Assembly: GCF_009901585.1 (NCBI RefSeq)
Contig: NZ_WXYO01000005.1
Coordinates: forward strand, 310,001 to 374,000
DNA length: 64,000 nt
Source: Poritiphilus flavus
GTDB lineage: Bacteria; Bacteroidota; Bacteroidia; Flavobacteriales; Flavobacteriaceae
Reading direction: 5' to 3'
This document shows positions 8,301 through 16,853 of this stretch, piece by piece (position 1 is the stretch's first letter; each line of letters begins with the position of its first letter). Under the pieces are notes generated by a model. The model saw nothing but the letters and a program-made list of their open reading frames with translations. It searched no databases and was not told where the DNA came from. The position numbers were made by a program, and so were the translations under genes.

Positions 8301-11120
8301 ATCGTAGGTGATGTTCTTATACAGTTCTCCTGCCGTATAATACCCGTTGGCCACCAGGGTTGGGGTATAGGTGTTATTGGCAAGGGCAAGGGAAACATTG
8401 TACAGCCGGACTTCACTGGCGGCATTGGCCTGATAATCAAAGGCAATCTCATGGCCACTCCCCATGTTCCAGGCCTTACCCGGTGCGGCCTGTTTCTCTA
8501 CCCGGTTTAAGGGGGAGGCTTCAAAGGCTTTTTCTGAATAGGGGTTGATATCCGCTACATTGGTCATGCTGGGAAAATCTGCTGCGTACTGCTCTTGGTA
8601 GTACTGTTTGGTTTTTAAGGAGACATCCCCGCGATAGCTGCCAGAGCTTCCCTCGGGTTCAAAATACGGAAGGTACTCCCTGACCTGGCGGCCAAAGCTG
8701 TCGTATTCCACATGGGTAACCAGATCACTGGGTTGCTGTTCCAGGACATGAGAGAGGGAGGCTTCCCTTCCGCTCATATTTTGCAGGCTTGGGTTCCAGA
8801 AATACTGCCGTACATCGGTATCGGTGGCAAAGTAGAGGTAGTTTCTGAAACGGGAGGTGGTGGTACCAGACCCCCATCGGTATTCCGTGCCATCCAGCAC
8901 CTTGTTGCCCTGCAGGTCGTACACCCCACTTACCCCGCTATCTCCTCCACTATAGTCATAAGGGTGGATCACCCCTACCATCAGGTACCAGACATCGATC
9001 TGGGGCAAATCGCCCTGCCAGAAGTACGGATTGGCATGTGCTCCCCCAGTTAAGGTATTGACATTCTGGGTGCCGTGATAGGTTTTTCCATTCTGGGAAT
9101 GGGTTCGTTTCACCCAAACCGAATAGCGGTAGGTGGCCGTTTTATCTACGGTGATATAGTCTGTGTTCCAGCCTCCATCGGCATTGTTTAAGGCATCGTT
9201 CCCACATTTCCACAACAGCCCGGTAGTCCCGTAAGGGGTGATCCCGCTCTCCCGCTGGTTTTCGGAAGTGGCCCCGTTCTGATTAAAGAAGTCCGTTCCG
9301 CCACTGCCCGAGGTCCAATCCATCTCCCATGCGGATGCGGAGGCTATCACCGGAGTACCACCCCCCCGGATGGCGACCTGCTGCATGGGCCTGCCCAAAC
9401 CGTCAAAATAACTCACCTGTTCGATCAGATCACTGTTCTCATCGACCTGGGTAGCCGCAGTTACGGTATCCTGGTATTGACGCACGTAGATATAGTTCTC
9501 ATCGCTTAAAGTAGGCCGGGCATAGGTACAGCCCTCATAACTCCCATAGGTACTTGGGCATATGTCTGTTTTGTTGCTGACATAGCCGCTGGGCTGGCTA
9601 CAGGCCGATTGGCTTACCGCGGCATCCCCGAAACCGTCCCCATCGGTATCGGCATACCAAATGCTGGTTGGGGTCACTGTAACGCTTATGGCTTTTCGCG
9701 TGGCGGATTCACAGCCCACTGTACTGTTGTAACTGGACACATAATAGGTGGTATTACTACTTAGACTTGAGGTGGTGTAACTACTGCCCTGGTGGAGGTG
9801 GGTTCCCCCGCTGGAGGCCGAATACCACCTTAGGGTATTGGCCCCGGTGGCCGGGGTCTGTGAAAGAGTAAGGGTACCACTGCCACATCGGGTAAAGCTG
9901 GTAGAACCAGTCGGTAAGGAGAGACTCTGGTGAACGGTAACCTTAACCGGGCTGGAATGTTTGGTCTGCCCACAGGAGGTAACCCCTCTGCGGTACCATC
10001 TCAAGGTGGTCAAGCCTGCCGGCGGGCTATAGTTTGCCAAAGTAGCCCCGGAGATATTGGTCCAACCGCTGCTACCATTAGCCGAATACTGCCACAGGTA
10101 CGTATAACTCCCATTGCCACCCGTTGGGCTGCTGATATTGCTCAGCGTAATAGGTTGGCCACCTTGACAAATGGTTTGGGTACCACCAACACTACCGGAG
10201 TTAAGGGTAGGGTTCACTGTTACTTTCGCCGGGCCGGTGTATTGTGTCTCCCCGCAAGTCTGTACCCTACGCCTGTACCAACGCGTAGCGGTTAGCCCCC
10301 CCGGAGGGTCATAACTAATGCTGGTAGCACCGCTAATGTTCGTCCAACTGCTGCCATTAGACGAATATTGCCATTGGTAAGTGTAGCTGCCACTGCCGCC
10401 CGTAGGGCTGATGGCATTGCCAATGGTAGTAGGATTACCCCCATAACAAACCGTCTGTACACCATTTAGGGTACCCGGTAGCATTAGTGAATTTACCGTG
10501 ACCTTTACCGATGTGGTATAGTCCGTACTATTAAGACCACTTTTCACTCGTCTGCGGTACCATCTGGATGAGGTGAGTCCTCCCGGGGGGTCATAAGTTG
10601 TAGAGGTAGCCCCGCTGATGTTGGTCCAACCGCTACTGCCATTGTTTGAATATTGCCATTGATAGGTATATCCACCACTACCTCCCGATGCTGAGGAAGT
10701 GTTACCCAATGTTGAAGGATCTCCATTATAACAAATAGTCTGTGCCCCGTTGATCGATCCCGCGCTCAAAGGTAACGTAACAGTAAGCAACTTAGACGTA
10801 AAATAGACGTTGAACCAATCGTCCACTACATTGACACTTATACTGGTGCTCCCGGCACTAGTCCATGTTGCTGTTGTAGAAAGACCATTAGTGCTGCTGA
10901 CGTTTCCTCGGGTAGTACTCCAACTGTTGGTTCCATAGATATTTGGCCCTGACACGGTAAAAACGGTGGTTTGACCTACATAGGCCGTATTGGATTGGGA
11001 AATCGTGTAGGTGCTACCGCCCAGTTGGGCATTAACCCCAACTGTAGCTAGAAGGGACAAAACCAAGGCCACTATGACCGTTTTATATCCGCGTTCGATA
11101 TTATTTTCAATCGTCATCAT
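5373..11120 (-). CDS. Full-length secreted RHS polymorphic-toxin-like protein with Ig-like repeats
   Basis: 1915 aa. In order: a long Sec signal peptide (cleavage near Ala31), an Ig-like/PKD-like domain (about 34-117), three Ig-like repeats of about 94 aa (about 118-400) with the pattern GxQTICxGG..YTYQWQYSxNG..WYRR, one further Ig-like domain, a DTDGDGFGD calcium-binding-type motif, a DUF6443-like start (EQVSYFDGLGRPMQQV), many YD repeats (about 800-1560), the RHS core (YKDHLGNIRLAYGD, YYPFGL, ARNYDASLGRWMNFDPL) ending at IDPDG, and a unique 248-aa tip (about 1668-1915; 5373-6119). The tip has one hydrophobic Trp-rich stretch (FWLWLMNLNI), a Lys/Asn-rich linker and a C-terminal domain I cannot assign. 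There is no T9SS sorting domain at the C-terminus. RHS shells typically enclose and deliver a C-terminal toxin; here toxicity is inferred from architecture and the downstream lipoprotein. Confidence 0.9.
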   Translation of the reverse strand: MMTIENNIERGYKTVIVALVLSLLATVGVNAQLGGSTYTISQSNTAYVGQTTVFTVSGPNIYGTNSWSTTRGNVSSTNGLSTTATWTSAGSTSISVNVVDDWFNVYFTSKLLTVTLPLSAGSINGAQTICYNGDPSTLGNTSSASGGSGGYTYQWQYSNNGSSGWTNISGATSTTYDPPGGLTSSRWYRRRVKSGLNSTDYTTSVKVTVNSLMLPGTLNGVQTVCYGGNPTTIGNAISPTGGSGSYTYQWQYSSNGSSWTNISGATSISYDPPGGLTATRWYRRRVQTCGETQYTGPAKVTVNPTLNSGSVGGTQTICQGGQPITLSNISSPTGGNGSYTYLWQYSANGSSGWTNISGATLANYSPPAGLTTLRWYRRGVTSCGQTKHSSPVKVTVHQSLSLPTGSTSFTRCGSGTLTLSQTPATGANTLRWYSASSGGTHLHQGSSYTTSSLSSNTTYYVSSYNSTVGCESATRKAISVTVTPTSIWYADTDGDGFGDAAVSQSACSQPSGYVSNKTDICPSTYGSYEGCTYARPTLSDENYIYVRQYQDTVTAATQVDENSDLIEQVSYFDGLGRPMQQVAIRGGGTPVIASASAWEMDWTSGSGGTDFFNQNGATSENQRESGITPYGTTGLLWKCGNDALNNADGGWNTDYITVDKTATYRYSVWVKRTHSQNGKTYHGTQNVNTLTGGAHANPYFWQGDLPQIDVWYLMVGVIHPYDYSGGDSGVSGVYDLQGNKVLDGTEYRWGSGTTTSRFRNYLYFATDTDVRQYFWNPSLQNMSGREASLSHVLEQQPSDLVTHVEYDSFGRQVREYLPYFEPEGSSGSYRGDVSLKTKQYYQEQYAADFPSMTNVADINPYSEKAFEASPLNRVEKQAAPGKAWNMGSGHEIAFDYQANAASEVRLYNVSLALANNTYTPTLVANGYYTAGELYKNITYDENYNSTTSTTDHSTEEFTDKQGRVILKRTYNNGAHDTYYVYDHYGNLTYVIPPKVDTTDGVSATELAELCYQYTYDHRNRLVAKKLPGKGTATDWEEIVYNKLDQPILTRDPNLKDQGKWLFTKYDAFGRVAYTGMVSSTSSRISLQSGANSATAQYESRQTSSPTLADEKVLYSNNAYPNTLNMEIHTINYYDSYADAASLSVPSTVLGQAKASNTTGLATVSKVRVLDPSATTGQADWITTISGYDKKGRQIYTASKNEYLGTTDVVETELDFTGKVKQTKASHTKGTNSAIVTTDTFTYDALGRLLKQEQTLGSHTELLAHNTYDGLGQLVKKQVGNTLASPLQEVDYSYNVRGWLRQINDPSSLGSDLFAFGINYNDTQYGGASLYNGNIAETAWKTANDNTLRRYRYEYDALNRLELAAFNLGDNSQPHRYSTSNITYDKNGNILTLTRKGHTNTGATSFGTMDVLDYDYHNSEISNKLYKVRDDGNDNYGFKDSTTDSQDYWYDANGNMVRDLNKGIGTSSTDGISYNHLNLPVQIKFDNSSSKKITYIYDALGTKLKKTVTNGSSVTTTDYAGNFIYQGGNLQFFNHAEGYVEPDSSGGYDYIYQYKDHLGNIRLAYGDDNGDGIIAASTEIREINNYYPFGLKHHGYSTIQNGRDHKYGFNGKEEQEALGLEWLDFSARNYDASLGRWMNFDPLSEFMFTQSPYNFAFNNPIYFIDPDGLSPRGGSIRITGYYDDGAGNVVYDPDINSQEDLDALGIEGASYIGDTYYDPSTNTYYDESGIAHENYERTEVDLTKFRWSFWLWLMNLNIQGNSADRIGSGFVLRGKGNSNKSNNKSDNPEKDIEIPDEVVAALRGITGKYKGVAYKNGIKVIQNGLKDTKKVKRVISELGKLISGEGIYSNTTIDSQNYTVGETAEYVINIWKDGQAQGGAGPVGTKDTTGMKREALNGTLFPGVQVDSVSAEKVNN

Positions 11121-11128
11121 AGTAGGTT

Positions 11129-11590
11129 TTAGTTTTTAATAAAATGCCATTCGGGTATCATCGCCTGAATATCTCCGGAAATCACAGGAATTAAAACCAA
11201 ACGGTTTGTTCCATTGAAAGAGAACTGTTGCTTTATACTGGATCCGGAGCTATCAGTTAGGACGAGGACATTATTCGGATCAAGATTCCAACTTCCGGTC
11301 ACGGAACGCCCATCGGCCAAGGATTGGACAAATTCCCCATTTGGGCCAAAGCTCATTTTTCGACCTACATAGGCATCAAGTAATTGTTGTTTCAGTTGGG
11401 GAAGCGAATCCAAATGTTGCTGTAACTGAGCTTTGATTTTGTTCAAGGACACTTTATGATCAAAGGTCCACGTTCCGATGAAGGTCGATGTTTGGTTATT
11501 CTGGGCCTGGAGCTCCAAAGAAGGGGTAAGAACGACCGAGATAAAAACAAGAAAAAGCGCTTTTGAAAATCTATTGTCGAAAAATTTCAT
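11129..11590 (-). CDS. Small secreted lipocalin-like protein
   Basis: 153 aa with a signal peptide (cleavage after about residue 29, LELQAQ). The mature protein begins with FIGTWTFDH and has a later GSWNLDPNNVLVL segment, the G-x-W start and strand pattern seen in lipocalin-like domains of Bacteroidota. It sits 8 bp upstream of the full-length RHS start and downstream of the 1082-aa YD-repeat gene, so it is probably part of the same transcript. Its role is unknown; a periplasmic accessory to the RHS protein is possible. The lipocalin call rests on pattern only. Confidence 0.6.
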   Translation of the reverse strand: MKFFDNRFSKALFLVFISVVLTPSLELQAQNNQTSTFIGTWTFDHKVSLNKIKAQLQQHLDSLPQLKQQLLDAYVGRKMSFGPNGEFVQSLADGRSVTGSWNLDPNNVLVLTDSSGSSIKQQFSFNGTNRLVLIPVISGDIQAMIPEWHFIKN

Positions 11591-11729
11591 GGTGTTTGGT
11601 ATTAATATTTTTTAATGGTAATAATGTCCGGATAGCATGTTGTGGTTACCCTTTAAAGCTTTCAATTGCTCTGGACTATCATACCCGTAAAGGGTGGCAC
11701 CCCCATGCGGGTCCTCAAATCGTTTTAGC

Positions 11730-14700
11730 TTAATTCTGGTTTTTATAATGATATTGGTAATCGGAGAGCAGCTTGTTATCGGCATCCCGGACCTCTTTTA
11801 GGCGATTGAAATCATCGTAGATGTAAGTGATGGTGTAACCCCTGGGGTCTGTTATACTTGTTATACCTACCATGGGATCATAACTGTATGTCGTGATCAT
11901 GGCATCTTGCAATCCGGAACGCAGGTTCGATTCTTGAGTAGGGGTAAGCCCTCCTGCACCCAAATCGAAATTGACACCAAGAATGCCTTCTATTTGACTA
12001 TAAGAAGCGTTCTCAACCTTTGCAACAGGGTACATTTCGTTATATCCCCATATATATGAGGTTTTAGGGCCATCTGCTGGTGAAAGCTGAAGCGGGTTAC
12101 CCTTATCATCGTAAAGGTCAAATACAACTCTTGATTGAACGTTGGTATTAACTCCTTTTAAAGTCCATATACTGTCAATTTCTACAATGGAATTAGCCCA
12201 CACCTTATAAGAATTTCGCTTTGTGCCTAGAAGAACCTCAGACCCTAAATCATCCTTAAGGTAAGACTCCGTTTGAATCACTTCCGTTGTTCTTTTTTGA
12301 TTCTTTAATGCTGTAATTGCTGTTTGCTCCGAAGTGCTAACATTGGATAACTGACTTATGTCCTCGGGATAATAAAGTCTTTGAATCCTTTCATAATCCT
12401 GCCTGGAGTCCTGCTCATTGATCTGTTTTATTTTATGTACTTTATCATCATACGAATAGACCGTTTCTGTAGTAAAAGGATTTGTTGAAACATAGTCCTC
12501 TTTTTTTTCCGACTCGGTTTTTGCATGAGCTATTAAAATTTGGTATGCACCGAGGCTAAACTTATTTTCAATACCAGGAATCCCCGAACCTCCTTTCCAA
12601 TGGACTTTTAGAGCGTTGGTATACTCCTCATTCCTTTTGTATTTGAATAGCTGTTTCTGTTCACTATCGCCCAAGGTATTTTTGGTTACAATTGAGTCCA
12701 CAAGGGCTGCCTTGTAGGAATGGTTAATAGGGGGGGCAAAAGGAAATGAGTTAAAGACAAAATTTGCAGTGGCTGGGAATGAATATTCGGTCTTCCCATT
12801 GGAACCATTGCCTTGGGTAACAGTTACATTTTTATAGCCAATATGGGAACCATCTGTAAGTCCGAGGCCAGCTACGTCCGAATCTAATGCAATAGCAAAA
12901 TTGCAACTGGATTGGTATCCGGAATTAAATGATCCAACAGCAACCCAAGTATAAGTTTCTACCTCGTAGACATATGCCGGCATTTTGTGAATTACTCCAG
13001 ATGATCTCCCCTCAGGCATGTCATAATCATAATGATACTCCAACAATTTTTGTCCCGAGTGATCGTATTTTGCAATTGAATCGATTCTAACGCCTCCGGC
13101 AATTTTTGTCGTGACTGGTTCTGAACTGTAGTTGCCGAATGTCACTTCAATTTCAGCGAAATCTTTGATCGGAGGGTCATCGCAGGTTGCCCATGTAGCC
13201 GTTGTTTTGGCAGTATATGTACCCGGTGCAAGATCTATGGTTCCTGACCTGGTTCTCTGGTTTATGGGTGTTGAATAGACTACTTGCCCTTGCCCATCAA
13301 GAATTTCGGCGGTGGGAGCCTGACCTGCACCGAAATAACTTCCACCAACAGTATCGGTATATAAGCTCAGTTTAGAATATACTTTAACAGGGACCGTGGT
13401 TTCACTTACACCTGCAGGAATTGGATCAACCGTAAAAGTAGCTGAGTTAATATTGGTACTCACACCATCGCAACCCACTCTGGTTGGTCCATAAGATTTA
13501 AAATTTATGGGTTGAGCAGGTACTAATACGTAGTCATTCACTTTGGCAGAACCGACGTATCCATATTCATGATTCTCAAAGGTGTAAAGATCGAATCCTC
13601 CGGTAGGGTATTCTATTTTGTGCATTACTCCACTCATAGAACCATTAAAATCAGGTTCTCTATCCGCACCTCCAAAGAACTGGGAACTACCGCCTCCGGG
13701 ATTAACAGAGTATTCCGGAAAGATTTCTGTGCCAGAATTATTGTTTTTGAAGCCCCAATGATCTCTTTTTTTTGAATTCCTTGGGGGCAAAGTACCCGTG
13801 TAGTAAAACTTATAGGGAGGGAGGGAGCCATTGTTTTTGCCATACTCCTGTAGATCTGTTAGGGTTAGTCTTCCTGTACTATAGGAGTATCTCAACTGGA
13901 CTTTTTTGATAAGGTCAGTTGAATCGGAAATTTGAATTTCACCCAAGCTGTATAAATTTGTTCCTAAGAGATCTGTTCTGGCAGCACCAGGGACAAAAAC
14001 GATTTCATTTTTGGTGTCACTTGTGTAAATTCTCTTTAAACGCTTACCATTAATGTTTACCCGAGGGCTATTAATAACATTTTCAAAGGTTTGAAACCTT
14101 GTGCAATCAGAGCTGGCCGAAAGCTTGTGGCGGTTCATTTCACTTTGGAAAAAATAATGATCTTGAATGGTATAGGGGTCATATTCAAAGAGTATCTTTT
14201 TTGAATTATTATAGCTGGAAATCTCAGAAGGATACCAGGCAGAACTAAAGTTTTGAAATGGTGTCTGACATGAAGCAAAGGAGCCGCTGACTTTGTTGGT
14301 GGTTTCAGCCGCCGAAAAAGTATATTTGGTTCCATTTCCGGTAGTAAACTTGAAACCGTTTATTTTGCTGTTTACCCCATTTGACCAAATAATCTCGATA
14401 TCAATGTCCTCATTGGAGTCAACAACTAAACTACCATCCCAATCGAAATGAAACTTCCCTTGATATCCTGCAAAATTAAAACTAAAGATATCCGGCTGGG
14501 CATCCGCACAACCTACAGCAATATCTTTTAAAAGGTTAAACCTGGTTTGACTTTGGTCAACTGGGTTGAATAAATAATCAAATGTAATCCCTCCCACTAC
14601 CGCAAATTCTAAGAATCCCTTGCTCAGATCACTTCCGGATTTATAATCGTCCGGAACTCCCTGAACTGTCCGAGTAACTACTCCGCCAGAGTGCAGTGAC

Positions 14701-14978
14701 CATCCAAGGCCTACCCAACTAGCTGTGGTATTCACTCTAAAACCACTAGATCTGTAATTCATGGAAATGGGGATGCTAATATTTCCGTTTTTGAAATTAA
14801 ATATTGGTATTTCCTGTGATACCGCTCCCGTAAATTCATCGATATTGACGTCCACGTAAGAGGTTATACTAGCTGCGTCGGGTGAAGGAGGAATGACATT
14901 GGGAAGGTCAATTTGCTGTGCTCTTGTAGTATTGACAGTCAAAAAGCATAGTACAAAAAGTATATAGGTATTCTTCAT
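11730..14978 (-). CDS. Secreted YD-repeat/SpvB-like companion protein of the RHS locus
   Basis: 1082 aa with a signal peptide (residues 1-20, ending TRAQ). The N-terminal region (about 30-110: SYVDVNIDEFTGAVSQEIPI, ISIPISMNYRSSGF, WVGLGWSL) matches the large secreted proteins that often precede RHS genes in Bacteroidota and resemble SpvB/TcdB N-terminal sequence. A beta-rich middle follows, and the C-terminus has YD-type repeats (YSYDPMVGITSITDPRGYTI, YIYDDFNRLKEVRDADNKLL). It ends there: no RHS core closure and no variable tip. First gene of the presumed operon, 139 bp before the lipocalin-like gene. A shell or chaperone-like partner, or a cell-surface protein in its own right, are both possible. 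Confidence 0.8.
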   Translation of the reverse strand: MKNTYILFVLCFLTVNTTRAQQIDLPNVIPPSPDAASITSYVDVNIDEFTGAVSQEIPIFNFKNGNISIPISMNYRSSGFRVNTTASWVGLGWSLHSGGVVTRTVQGVPDDYKSGSDLSKGFLEFAVVGGITFDYLFNPVDQSQTRFNLLKDIAVGCADAQPDIFSFNFAGYQGKFHFDWDGSLVVDSNEDIDIEIIWSNGVNSKINGFKFTTGNGTKYTFSAAETTNKVSGSFASCQTPFQNFSSAWYPSEISSYNNSKKILFEYDPYTIQDHYFFQSEMNRHKLSASSDCTRFQTFENVINSPRVNINGKRLKRIYTSDTKNEIVFVPGAARTDLLGTNLYSLGEIQISDSTDLIKKVQLRYSYSTGRLTLTDLQEYGKNNGSLPPYKFYYTGTLPPRNSKKRDHWGFKNNNSGTEIFPEYSVNPGGGSSQFFGGADREPDFNGSMSGVMHKIEYPTGGFDLYTFENHEYGYVGSAKVNDYVLVPAQPINFKSYGPTRVGCDGVSTNINSATFTVDPIPAGVSETTVPVKVYSKLSLYTDTVGGSYFGAGQAPTAEILDGQGQVVYSTPINQRTRSGTIDLAPGTYTAKTTATWATCDDPPIKDFAEIEVTFGNYSSEPVTTKIAGGVRIDSIAKYDHSGQKLLEYHYDYDMPEGRSSGVIHKMPAYVYEVETYTWVAVGSFNSGYQSSCNFAIALDSDVAGLGLTDGSHIGYKNVTVTQGNGSNGKTEYSFPATANFVFNSFPFAPPINHSYKAALVDSIVTKNTLGDSEQKQLFKYKRNEEYTNALKVHWKGGSGIPGIENKFSLGAYQILIAHAKTESEKKEDYVSTNPFTTETVYSYDDKVHKIKQINEQDSRQDYERIQRLYYPEDISQLSNVSTSEQTAITALKNQKRTTEVIQTESYLKDDLGSEVLLGTKRNSYKVWANSIVEIDSIWTLKGVNTNVQSRVVFDLYDDKGNPLQLSPADGPKTSYIWGYNEMYPVAKVENASYSQIEGILGVNFDLGAGGLTPTQESNLRSGLQDAMITTYSYDPMVGITSITDPRGYTITYIYDDFNRLKEVRDADNKLLSDYQYHYKNQN

Positions 14979-15480
14979 CTTGTTATGTTATTGTAAGTTT
15001 TGACGGAAAATGGTTGTTAGGGATATACGAGTTTATTGAAAGCAATTCTTAATTAATTTTGTTGTCATCAAGCAGGTAAGATCACATTTGCCAGAGATGA
15101 CTAAGATTCGAATTAAAAGTATTATCGGCTGAGCTTAAGGACTTCACTTTCTATTGATAATTCGCCGAAGATGGCCGATCGCTTTTTTTATCCATTTCTG
15201 TTCTTTCCCCTGCTCTGGAATATATAGCGTCTACTCTCTCGATTTTTCATAAGAAACTTATACTTCGCGCGAAAGTAATACCACAGACTGCAATTTTTTT
15301 GCAGTGGAGCAACTTGAATAGATATTTGGGTAGGGCGCAGAGCGGGAAAGGGTTTGTAATTCGTTATTCCTTTTTGCTGTTCAATTACTGCAGTTTAAGG
15401 ATAAGATCAAGCCCAAGTTCAAGGTCTTAAAATTGTAAGTTTTAAGCGTTGGGTTTAGGGTTTACTGAACCCTGTTAATT
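14979..15480. other. Gene-free region upstream of the RHS operon
   Basis: I find no coding sequence. It should hold the promoter of the minus-strand RHS operon, but I see no clear match to the Bacteroidota -7 element (CAAAnnTA on this strand). A small hairpin, ACTGCA/TGCAGT around a T-run, lies near 15285-15303. Confidence 0.5.
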
Positions 15481-15665
15481 CGTGAATTTGGTGATTTGAG
15501 AATTTGAAAATGTGAAATCGAGGAATTGTAAAATTGATCACATGAGGTAAATGCCAACTGTTCACTGTCTAACGACCTAATTAGGTCTCGACTGCGCTCG
15601 ACCTGACAAGATCAACTGCCTACTGTTCACTGTTTACTGTTCACTGATTACTGATTACTGCCAAC
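15481..15665. repeat. Degenerate short-motif repeats
   Basis: Two low-complexity blocks. About 15481-15537 is built from variants of GAATTTG/GATTTGAG/GAAAATGTG with a spacing of 8-9 bp. About 15550-15665 is built from variants of ACTGTTCACTG/ACTGATTACTG with a spacing of 7-8 bp. Between them, near 15580-15605, lies a small palindromic unit (TCTCGACTGCGCTCGA), very like TCTCGACTCCGCTCGA at about 35000-35016. No protein is likely. Confidence 0.65.
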
Positions 15666-15671
15666 TGACAA

Positions 15672-16235
15672 TCACACTTCCTCATACCTAAAGCATCCCA
15701 CCTCATGGTCGTTTACCATACCTGTGGCCTGCATATGGGCATAGACCACCGTGCTCCCAACGAATTTGAAACCTCGTTTTTTCAGGTCCTTACTGATACG
15801 ATCAGATAAGTCCGTATTGGCCGGGGCTTCTTTATGGTTTTTGAGGGCATTTTTTATAGGAACATTGTCTACAAATTGCCAGATATAGGTGCTAAAACTT
15901 CCGAACTCCTCCTGTACCTTCAAGAAAGCCTGGGCGTTGCTTATGGTTGCGTGTATTTTGAGTTTGTTTCGGATAATGCCGGCATCCTGTAACAGTTGGT
16001 CTACCTTCCCTTGTTGGTATTCGGCGATTTTGCGATAGTCGAACTGGTCAAAGGCATTCCGGAAATTCTCACGTTTGCGCAAAATTGTGATCCAACTCAA
16101 CCCGGCCTGAAAGGTCTCCAGAATAAGGAACTCAAAAAGGGTATGGTCATCCCGCACAGGAACTCCCCATTCTTCGTCGTGATAGGCTTCGTATAAGGGA
16201 TCTCCAAGGCACCATCCACATCGGTGTTTTTCCAT
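15672..16235 (-). CDS. tag: DNA-3-methyladenine glycosylase I
   Basis: 187 aa, the normal family length. It removes 3-methyladenine from alkylated DNA in base excision repair. The N-terminus carries the signature RCGWCLGDPLYEAYHDEEWG and then PVRDDHTLFEFLILETFQAG; Cys and His residues at the N-terminus (MEKHRCGWC) and C-terminus (HMQ..NDHEVGCF) fit the structural zinc site of Tag. The stop is followed by repeats and the RHS region, and a CutA-like gene lies 60 bp upstream on the same strand. Cytoplasmic, constitutive housekeeping repair. Confidence 0.95.
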   Translation of the reverse strand: MEKHRCGWCLGDPLYEAYHDEEWGVPVRDDHTLFEFLILETFQAGLSWITILRKRENFRNAFDQFDYRKIAEYQQGKVDQLLQDAGIIRNKLKIHATISNAQAFLKVQEEFGSFSTYIWQFVDNVPIKNALKNHKEAPANTDLSDRISKDLKKRGFKFVGSTVVYAHMQATGMVNDHEVGCFRYEEV

Positions 16236-16295
16236 AGGTTATGGTTGTGAATTTTAAAGATATGAGAATAATTCCAAAGACTGGATGAACGAAAG

Positions 16296-16619
16296 TTAAT
16301 CTAACGTTTCAGACTTCATGGTCTTCTTTTTCAGATTTTTGGTCTGTTCTGAATCCATATAGACTTTGGGTACAGCAAACAGCGGCGGTCGTTTATCCGG
16401 GTACATCTGCCTTATTTCCTGTTGGAGCCTTTCAAACAGCAGAGCCCTGGTTCTGGCTTCTACCATAAATTTTGGATCACCCTTAATTTTGTCAGCAGTC
16501 TGGCTAAAATGCTCCGCCGGATATAGAAAAGCATCAAAGATCAAATTCTTATCCAATAGGACGCGTATGGCCTTTTCAGCCTCCGAGCGATCATCCAGAA
16601 GGATCTTAAGAAGAATCAT
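16296..16619 (-). CDS. CutA-like small protein
   Basis: 107 aa, soluble. The layout DDRSEAEKAIRVLLDKNLIFDAFLYP, then EARTRALLFERLQQEIRQMYPDKRPPLFAVPK, parallels CutA1 (ferredoxin-like fold: an alpha helix after the first strand, a segment ending H/YP..P.hhA.P). The similarity is remote and the metal-linked residues of CutA are not obvious, so a divergent member or an unrelated ferredoxin-fold protein are both possible. It lies between tag and a terminator-like hairpin, on the same strand as tag. Confidence 0.6.
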   Translation of the reverse strand: MILLKILLDDRSEAEKAIRVLLDKNLIFDAFLYPAEHFSQTADKIKGDPKFMVEARTRALLFERLQQEIRQMYPDKRPPLFAVPKVYMDSEQTKNLKKKTMKSETLD

Positions 16620-16653
16620 ATAATACTATTTTCCGGCATTAACAACTAGCCAT

Positions 16654-16716
16654 AAAAAAAGCACCGCTCTACTGGGTGTCCAAAATCGCTAACTGAAGAT
16701 TTTGATAGAGCGGTGC
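16654..16716 (-). terminator. Nested hairpin terminator downstream of the SbtA-like gene
   Basis: Perfect 10-bp arms, GCACCGCTCT (16661-16670) and AGAGCGGTGC (16707-16716), enclose an inner stem AAAATC/GATTTT (16682-16687 and 16698-16703). Read on the minus strand the hairpin ends in a run of seven U (16654-16660). It lies about 140 bp after the SbtA-like stop. Confidence 0.75.
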
Positions 16717-16814
16717 ATGAGAACGAAACATGAGAACAGCTTTAAAAGCAATTTAATTCCCTAATGCAATATACGACAGAAAGCTAGATTTCAAGCATTA
16801 CAATCGTTAAAGGT

Positions 16815-16850
16815 AAGTTAAACTATTATAAATCGATAGTATTACTATTA
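16815..16850. promoter_or_regulatory. Bipartite motif copied from the TetR promoter
   Basis: AAGTTAAACTATTA (16815-16828), 6 bp, then GATAGTATTACTATTA (16835-16850). The same two blocks with the same 6-bp gap occur at 21470-21505 over the TetR promoter, with one central base changed. The second block is a near-perfect palindrome, typical of an operator. Here it lies 3 bp from the stop of the SbtA-like gene. Confidence 0.5.
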
Positions 16851-16853
16851 GTT

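Noticed and set aside
7737-8510. Long open frame of 257 codons on the plus strand inside the full-length RHS gene
   Set aside because: It lies wholly antisense to well-conserved YD repeats; its composition mirrors the RHS coding strand and it has no recognisable domain.
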